Assembly: GCF_002531575.1 (NCBI RefSeq) | Contig: NZ_NWTI01000018.1 | Coordinates: 1-64,000, forward strand | Direction: 5' to 3' | Origin: Bradyrhizobium sp. Y36 | GTDB lineage: Bacteria > Pseudomonadota > Alphaproteobacteria > Rhizobiales > Xanthobacteraceae | DNA: 64,000 nucleotides | Shown here: piece after piece, positions 59,966 to 64,000 of the stretch | Layout of the letters: each line of letters opens with the position of its first letter | How positions within the stretch are numbered: the stretch's first letter is position 1 | Position numbers and translations under genes: made by a program | The notes under the pieces: generated by a model | What the model was told of the DNA's origin: nothing | The model's input: only the letters and a program-made list of their open reading frames with translations | The model's database searches: none

Positions 59966-60208
59966 ATGAAACGACCAGTTCTGATCGCCATTGCTTTGCT
60001 TGTGCCCGCAGCCGCCTGGGCCCAGGGCGTCAACGATCCCTCGACGCCCAACCGCAACGTGACCATCGTAAATCCGTCGCAGCCCGCGCCCCCCAACGCG
60101 ACGCGTAATATCCCGAGCCGGATCGAGCCGCCCGTGACGACCGGCGGCGGGCGTGCACGGCCCTATTATGGGAACAGGACCCGGGGCAGCGGGTCGAGCC
60201 GTCGCTAG
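59966..60208 (+). CDS. small exported protein C (AQGVNDP type)
   Basis: 80 aa from ATG 59966 after GGAGATATC. Signal peptide MKRPVLIAIALLVPAAAWA, then QGVNDPSTPNRNVTIVNP. The mature part is rich in Pro, Asn and Arg and has no cysteine (ARPYYGNRTRGSGSSRR). The signal-cleavage region resembles proteins A and B. Low complexity suggests a disordered envelope or secreted protein. Function unknown. Confidence 0.7.
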   Translation: MKRPVLIAIALLVPAAAWAQGVNDPSTPNRNVTIVNPSQPAPPNATRNIPSRIEPPVTTGGGRARPYYGNRTRGSGSSRR

Positions 60209-60244
60209 TCGCGCTGAACACCCTGTCGCGCGCTTTAGGTCAAG

Positions 60245-60622
60245 CTATTGCGGGTTGACCTCGACCTCCAGGGTCGACGTCCCTGCATCGTGTCGGTTCT
60301 TGCCCGAGATTAGCAGCGTGAACGTGTCGGTGCCGCGCATCTGGTTCTCGGCCGAATAGCGGAAGCCGGAGCCGACCACGGCCAACTGTCCGCGTGAGGG
60401 GCCGCTCACGACCGAGACGTTGAAGATCTGCATGTACGACCAGCGCAGGCCCTGGATACAGTCTGCGCCGGGCGCGATCGACATCGTCCATTTCACCGTG
60501 TCGTGCGACAGAGCGAACGGCGTCCGCTCCTTGATGCAGAGCGGGCTGGCCTGCGCCGCGAGGCCGGACGCAACGAAAGCCGCGAGGGCAGTACCCGACA
60601 GCAATAATGGTCTTGCAAGCAT
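60245..60622 (-). CDS. hypothetical exported protein, 125 aa
   Basis: From ATG 60622; an upstream ATG at 60661 adds 13 residues that do not fit a signal peptide. Signal peptide MLARPLLLSGTALAAFVASG, ending AQA-SPL. The mature part has cysteines in PLCIKER and ADCIQGLRW, and beta-type strands (FNVSVVSGPSRGQLAVVGSG, FRYSAENQMRGTDTFTLLIS). It looks like a small beta-sandwich of bacterial immunoglobulin-like type, but no family is certain. It is convergent with protein C. Confidence 0.68.
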   Translation of the reverse strand: MLARPLLLSGTALAAFVASGLAAQASPLCIKERTPFALSHDTVKWTMSIAPGADCIQGLRWSYMQIFNVSVVSGPSRGQLAVVGSGFRYSAENQMRGTDTFTLLISGKNRHDAGTSTLEVEVNPQ

Positions 60623-60982
60623 GCGCGGCAGTTCCAGAGTGACGCCGAAAGATAGCAGCAATGGTCTAACGAGGTCTTAGACCGAGGTGACTGTCCGCAC
60701 CTGTTCTCCCGCCTCGCGTTCTGCCCGACAAGTCAATGTGTGTTTCGGAAAAATAGTAAGTCATTGATTTGGTTGGGGCCGGCTACTGTGCATGGGGTTG
60801 TTTTTCGATTTTTGAGGGAGGGGTGCGGAACTCCTACAGGCCGATGCCGCTGACGGCGAATCCGCCTTCTTGCAATTGGGAAACTGATGAGCTGAAGTTG
60901 CCGCGGCCTCTGGCTGCTGTTGGCCTTCTGTGGAGTCATCGGAGTGCAATCCATTCGACGCAAGTCCGTATCCCCTCACCGG
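60623..60982. other. intergenic region, no supported gene
   Basis: 360 bases between the divergent 60245 and 60983 genes. Short open frames on both strands lack ribosome-binding sites and signal peptides. It must contain both promoters. I see no tRNA or repeat in it. Confidence 0.4.
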
Positions 60983-61393
60983 ATGCGAGGGAAAGCGCCG
61001 GTCAAGGCGATCGTGGCCGCCTCTATCGGACTTGCCGTGCAGGTTGCCTGTCCGCTCTCATGTCGGGCTCAGAGCGAGCCCGAGCCCGCGCTCAGCGACT
61101 ATCTTCCACCAAGCGAGCCGGAAGTGACACGCGACGAATGGCGGCAACGCATCGAGGACGCACGGCGCCGCGCCAAGGAGGTCTCGCGCGAGCGGCGGGA
61201 GCATCCGGAGCTCTACAAGCCCGTCCCGGAAGATCCGGATCTCGTCGCGACCGAACGTCTGCTCCGCGACGACAGCCTCCAGCGGGGCGACATCGTCACG
61301 ACCAAGAAGGGCATGTTCGTCTATCAGGGCCGGCCCGATCAGCCGCGCCGCGATCAGGACTTCGTCCCGGTCAACCCGAAATCGGTGCGCTGA
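60983..61393 (+). CDS. hypothetical exported protein, 136 aa
   Basis: ATG 60983, giving a signal peptide (VKAIVAASIGLAVQVACPLS). The open frame extends 21 codons further up, without a good start. Mature part: a proline-rich acidic beginning (EPEPALSDYLPPSEPEV), a charged helix (WRQRIEDARRRAKEVSRERR) and a final strand-rich segment (GDIVTTKKGMFVYQGRPDQP). A LACPLS-like cleavage site near residue 29 might also make it a lipoprotein, but the lipobox is weak. No family recognised. It is convergent with the next gene by 4 bases. Confidence 0.65.
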   Translation: MRGKAPVKAIVAASIGLAVQVACPLSCRAQSEPEPALSDYLPPSEPEVTRDEWRQRIEDARRRAKEVSRERREHPELYKPVPEDPDLVATERLLRDDSLQRGDIVTTKKGMFVYQGRPDQPRRDQDFVPVNPKSVR

Positions 61394-61397
61394 GGCT

Positions 61398-62060
61398 TTA
61401 GTACCGCCGCAGGATCTCGTTGAATTTGGGATCGGTGACCGCAGTGGTCTCGAGCAGCAGCGACTTGCCTTGCGGCGTTGCCTGCACATAAGCCGCTATC
61501 AGCAGCGGCTCGTAGCGCGAGCGATTAGCCAGCGCCGAGCGGATGTCGGATTGCGCCAGCAGCTTGATCTCCTCGTCCGTTGCGGCGGCACTCGAGGTCA
61601 CAATCCGGACGCGCGAGAAAGCGACGTCAATCGGCACCGATCCGGTCAGGTAGGACATCTTCACCGCGGGCGTTGCCGCTTCGCCGGTCTGGGCCTGCAG
61701 CGTGCCGAGCGTGAGCCAGAGCGCGGGCCTGATCGGTGAGACCTTCAGGGCCGTGACGACGGCGGCCTGGGCCGCCTTGTTCTCGCTCGCCCGCCCGCCG
61801 GCATCCGAGGAAGGACGATGGAGCACGTCGGCGGCTCTCGCCGCCGCGTAATTCGCGAGCAGGTCCCCATCCAGCGAAACCGATGCCAGGACACCGCCGG
61901 CCGCCACTTTGGCCTTCTCGGGCGGGATCTCGCCCGAGAACAAATCACTCGCGCGAAAATCCGGTCGGACGAAATCGCCGTAGAACGCCATGGCGGCATG
62001 AAGCGCCAGCAGGATCGCGGTGCAAATGCCGATGACGCGAAGCAGGATCATGCGGGTCAT
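61398..62060 (-). CDS. hypothetical membrane-anchored protein, 220 aa
   Basis: A single N-terminal membrane helix (ILLRVIGICTAILLALHAAM) anchors an exported, helix-rich domain. The alternation of alanine-rich helices (LANYAAARAADVLH, AQAAVVTALKVSPIRPALW) looks like TPR or SEL1-style repeats, though the spacing is not regular. The end is LLLETTAVTDPKFNEILRRY. No family is named. It is 63 bases downstream of the phosphatase gene on the same strand. Confidence 0.65.
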   Translation of the reverse strand: MTRMILLRVIGICTAILLALHAAMAFYGDFVRPDFRASDLFSGEIPPEKAKVAAGGVLASVSLDGDLLANYAAARAADVLHRPSSDAGGRASENKAAQAAVVTALKVSPIRPALWLTLGTLQAQTGEAATPAVKMSYLTGSVPIDVAFSRVRIVTSSAAATDEEIKLLAQSDIRSALANRSRYEPLLIAAYVQATPQGKSLLLETTAVTDPKFNEILRRY

Positions 62061-62123
62061 GGTGAAATCGAATAGGCCGTTGAGGGCAAGGCGAACACGG
62101 GATTCAAAGGGGAGCCGAAGCCC

Positions 62124-62861
62124 TTAAATTGCCATCAGACTATCGCCCTGGATCGTCAGCAGCGTCAAGTTTCCGGTCGCGTAGGCGCCGGTATCGATGT
62201 TGATGCGGTTCGGGCGAATGTCGGGCACGCTGACCGGCGTATGACCGTGAACGATGTATTTGCCGAAGCGCTCCTCGGAGGCGAGGAACTCCTCGCGGAT
62301 CCAGAGCAGGTCCTCATCCTTCTGCCGCTCGAGCGGGACGCCAGGCTTGACGCCGGCATGCACGAAGAAGAAGTCGCCGCAGGTGAAGGACGAGGGCAAT
62401 TGCTTGAGGAAGGCCAAGTGCTCGGGAGGCATCGCGCGCTTCAATCCGTCGATCAACTCGACCTGCTGCTCCGCTGTCGGGTTCATGGTCGGCGTGATGC
62501 CGTAGGAGACCAGCGTCAGCAGGCCGCCATAGTGGCGCCACTCCTGCAGGCGGGCGGGGTCCTTGAGGACCTCGAGCAGGAAGATCTCGTGGTTGCCCTT
62601 GAGGCAAACCGTCTCGTGCGATTTCGAGCGTGCGATCAAGAGATCGAGAACGGCGCGAGAGTCCGGGCCGCGATCGACATAGTCGCCGAGGAAGACCTGG
62701 ATGGCGCGTTCGGGAGCCGAGCGGGCAAGATCCGCGTCGATCACGGTTAACAGCGATTGAAGCAGATCGGCACGCCCGTGCACGTCGCCGATGGCATAGA
62801 CGCGAACGCCGTCGGGAAGCCGCGGCTTGGTCTTCTTTCGAAAGCGTCTGGAAAGGCCCAT
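62124..62861 (-). CDS. metallophosphoesterase, Ser/Thr phosphatase-like
   Basis: 245 aa with all PPP-family metal motifs: YAIGDVHGRADLL, LGDYVDRGPDSRAVLD, CLKGNHEIFLL, FVHAGVKPG and VHGHTPV. These give two metal ions and a catalytic histidine. The length and sequence fit bacterial PPP enzymes and the symmetric diadenosine tetraphosphatase group; the substrate cannot be decided between phosphoprotein and Ap4A. The 220-aa exported protein gene follows after 63 bases. Confidence 0.88.
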   Translation of the reverse strand: MGLSRRFRKKTKPRLPDGVRVYAIGDVHGRADLLQSLLTVIDADLARSAPERAIQVFLGDYVDRGPDSRAVLDLLIARSKSHETVCLKGNHEIFLLEVLKDPARLQEWRHYGGLLTLVSYGITPTMNPTAEQQVELIDGLKRAMPPEHLAFLKQLPSSFTCGDFFFVHAGVKPGVPLERQKDEDLLWIREEFLASEERFGKYIVHGHTPVSVPDIRPNRINIDTGAYATGNLTLLTIQGDSLMAI

Positions 62862-63054
62862 CAGGTCGGTCGAATCGCCTCTAGCGTCACGAGCGGAATG
62901 TCGTGACCGCTCTTAGCAGAACAAGTTACGCATCGGTATTCTTAATTGTTTCCGACCGAGTAGCCCGCATTTTGATTAAAGGATCGCGCGGCCTTTGAGC
63001 CGTATTTCAAGACGTCTCGCGTAGCGTCTTCCCAACAAGAACGGGGAGCGCGAC

Positions 63055-63681
63055 ATGCGCAAAGTTGTAAAGTTCCTTGCGGCCGTGGCCGCAATCGTCG
63101 TTGCTGCAGGGGTGCAGCAGCGCGCTGAAGCCGCTTTCGTCGGTGCGCCGATGGGGCTGCGTGGGGCCATCCAGTACATCAAGTTCGAGCAGCCGACGCT
63201 GGCGCCGATGGCATTCACGCTGTTTTGCCTGAAGTACAAGGACGAGTGCAAGCCGCGGCCGCAGCAGATCGTCTTCCGGGGCGGTCGCCTGAAGCTCACG
63301 GCCGAGCGGCTGGCGCAGATGCAAGAGGTCAACCAGCAGGTCAATACCGCCATCCGTCCCGAGGCCAATCTGGAAGGGCTGCGCGGCGAGAAATGGCTGC
63401 TGCATCCGGTGAGCGGCGACTGCAACGACTATGCTGTGACAAAACGCCACGAGCTGATCGCCAAGGGCTTTCCGGCGCGCTCGGTGCTGCTCAGCGAGGT
63501 CGTGACCACCTGGGGCGAGCATCATCTCGTCGTCGTGGTGCGCACCTTCTCCGGCGATCTCGTGCTGGACAATCTCTCCGGCCACATCCTGCCGTGGTCG
63601 AAGAAGCCCTATCGCTGGGTCCGCATCCAATCGCCGAAGAACCCGAACTACTGGGCTTCACTTGGCGACCGCTCGGTCTGA
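63055..63681 (+). CDS. transglutaminase-like cysteine peptidase (BTLCP)
   Basis: 208 aa. Signal peptide VVKFLAAVAAIVVAAGV, cleavage around AEA-AF. The catalytic triad of the bacterial transglutaminase-like cysteine protease family can be placed: Cys in PVSGDCNDYAVTKR, His in WGEHHLVVVV and Asp in DLVLDNLSG. In other bacteria such enzymes are linked to c-di-GMP control of adhesins (LapG type), where they cleave a surface protein. No lapD or large adhesin gene is seen in the window. Confidence 0.88.
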   Translation: MRKVVKFLAAVAAIVVAAGVQQRAEAAFVGAPMGLRGAIQYIKFEQPTLAPMAFTLFCLKYKDECKPRPQQIVFRGGRLKLTAERLAQMQEVNQQVNTAIRPEANLEGLRGEKWLLHPVSGDCNDYAVTKRHELIAKGFPARSVLLSEVVTTWGEHHLVVVVRTFSGDLVLDNLSGHILPWSKKPYRWVRIQSPKNPNYWASLGDRSV

Positions 63682-63692
63682 TGATCGGCGCT

Positions 63693-64000
63693 CTATCGTG
63701 ACGAGGATTGGCTGACGCTCTGCGACAGCCCCAATCCTGCGATCACCGACAAGCAAAGGATTGCTGCCGGGTGCAGCAATCCAGGTCCTGCGAAGCTCTG
63801 GACCAGCGCAAACAAGACACAGGCCGCGGCGGCCGCAGGGAAGAACGAGTCGCGTCCGCGCTGCAAGGCGCCGAAGAACAGGCGCGACAGGGCGATCAGA
63901 GCTGCGAGCATCGAGACAGCGAGACCGACCGATCCCATACCGGCGAAGATCGCGGTCGCCGTGGACGGTGCCGTCAGGGCCGCGCCGGCATCGCTCTGAT
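63693..64000 (-). CDS. O-antigen-ligase-like membrane protein, 3' end only
   Basis: The frame is open to the right edge (the last codons read QSDAGAALTAPSTATAIFAG), so only the C-terminal 102 residues are present. Two or three hydrophobic segments: VGLAVSMLAALIALSRLFFG, FFPAAAAACVLFALVQSFAG and ILCLSVIAGLGLSQSVS. The short, Ala/Leu-rich last helices resemble the end of O-antigen ligase/ExoQ polymerase proteins, which are common near this position in rhizobia. Identification is tentative because the active domain is missing. Confidence 0.55.
   Translation of the reverse strand, partial: QSDAGAALTAPSTATAIFAGMGSVGLAVSMLAALIALSRLFFGALQRGRDSFFPAAAAACVLFALVQSFAGPGLLHPAAILCLSVIAGLGLSQSVSQSSSR

Noticed and set aside
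60740..60830. tRNA-like look of GGTTGGGGCCGGCTAC in the gap before 60983
   Set aside because: No cloverleaf can be folded from both ends of it, and there is no acceptor or T-loop pattern.

Overview
The window is 64 kb of GC-rich chromosome with the gene content and repeat types of an alphaproteobacterium close to Bradyrhizobium/Rhodopseudomonas. This is inference from the two-subunit formate dehydrogenase with a fused gamma-beta subunit, the pob/pca genes, the tcuAB pair, many short signal-peptide proteins, and rhizobial-type palindromic repeats between genes. I saw no tRNA, rRNA, CRISPR array, insertion sequence or phage gene. Codon and base use look uniform, so most of it reads as ordinary chromosome.

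Layout. (1) 0.1-12 kb is a formate/molybdopterin island. It holds mobA and fdhD on the minus strand, then mobB, moeA, a TusA-like sulfurtransferase, an oxalate/formate-type MFS carrier, and an NAD-linked formate dehydrogenase as a fused gamma-beta subunit plus alpha subunit. The cofactor genes make and insert the bis-MGD centre the alpha subunit needs, and the carrier could supply formate precursors. (2) 12.1-13.7 kb has a YbaK-type deacylase and a HupE/UreJ-like membrane protein. (3) 13.8-22.5 kb holds two catabolic modules with their own regulators and visible operators. The first is an SCP2-like protein, a hydrolase, a solute-binding protein, a beta-hydroxyacid dehydrogenase and an IclR regulator. 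The second is a GntR regulator, then tcuA, an esterase and tcuB. (4) 22.5-31 kb has a lipase-like hydrolase, a fused MFS/acyltransferase/acyl-ACP synthetase, a TetR gene divergent from a small gene across twin operators, a GGDEF protein and pncB. (5) 30.8-35.5 kb is aromatic catabolism: a LysR regulator, pcaHG, pobR and pobA, taking 4-hydroxybenzoate to protocatechuate and on to ring cleavage.

(6) 35.5-39.7 kb has a CHASE2 adenylate/guanylate cyclase with a periplasmic partner, and an HD-GYP response regulator. (7) 39.9-51.2 kb is a complete but unusual chemotaxis-type operon on the plus strand: STAS, CheY, CheA, CheW, MCP, CheW, MCP, CheR, CheB, and a soluble protein with two degenerate receptor-tip repeats. 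Genes overlap by 1-4 bases or are closely spaced, and hairpins follow both receptor genes. The STAS protein and the double-tip protein are the least explained parts and the best candidates for new biology here. (8) 51-64 kb is a region of small and hypothetical genes: a GrlR-like protein, a CHRD protein, a VanZ-like protein, an EAL phosphodiesterase, three short secreted proteins that look related, several membrane peptides of 44-59 residues, a metallophosphatase, a transglutaminase-like cysteine protease, and the end of an O-antigen-ligase-like gene cut by the right edge.

The first 118 bases hold no gene I can support. Start codons were chosen from ribosome-binding sites, overlaps and protein-family starts, and are given as uncertain where these disagree.
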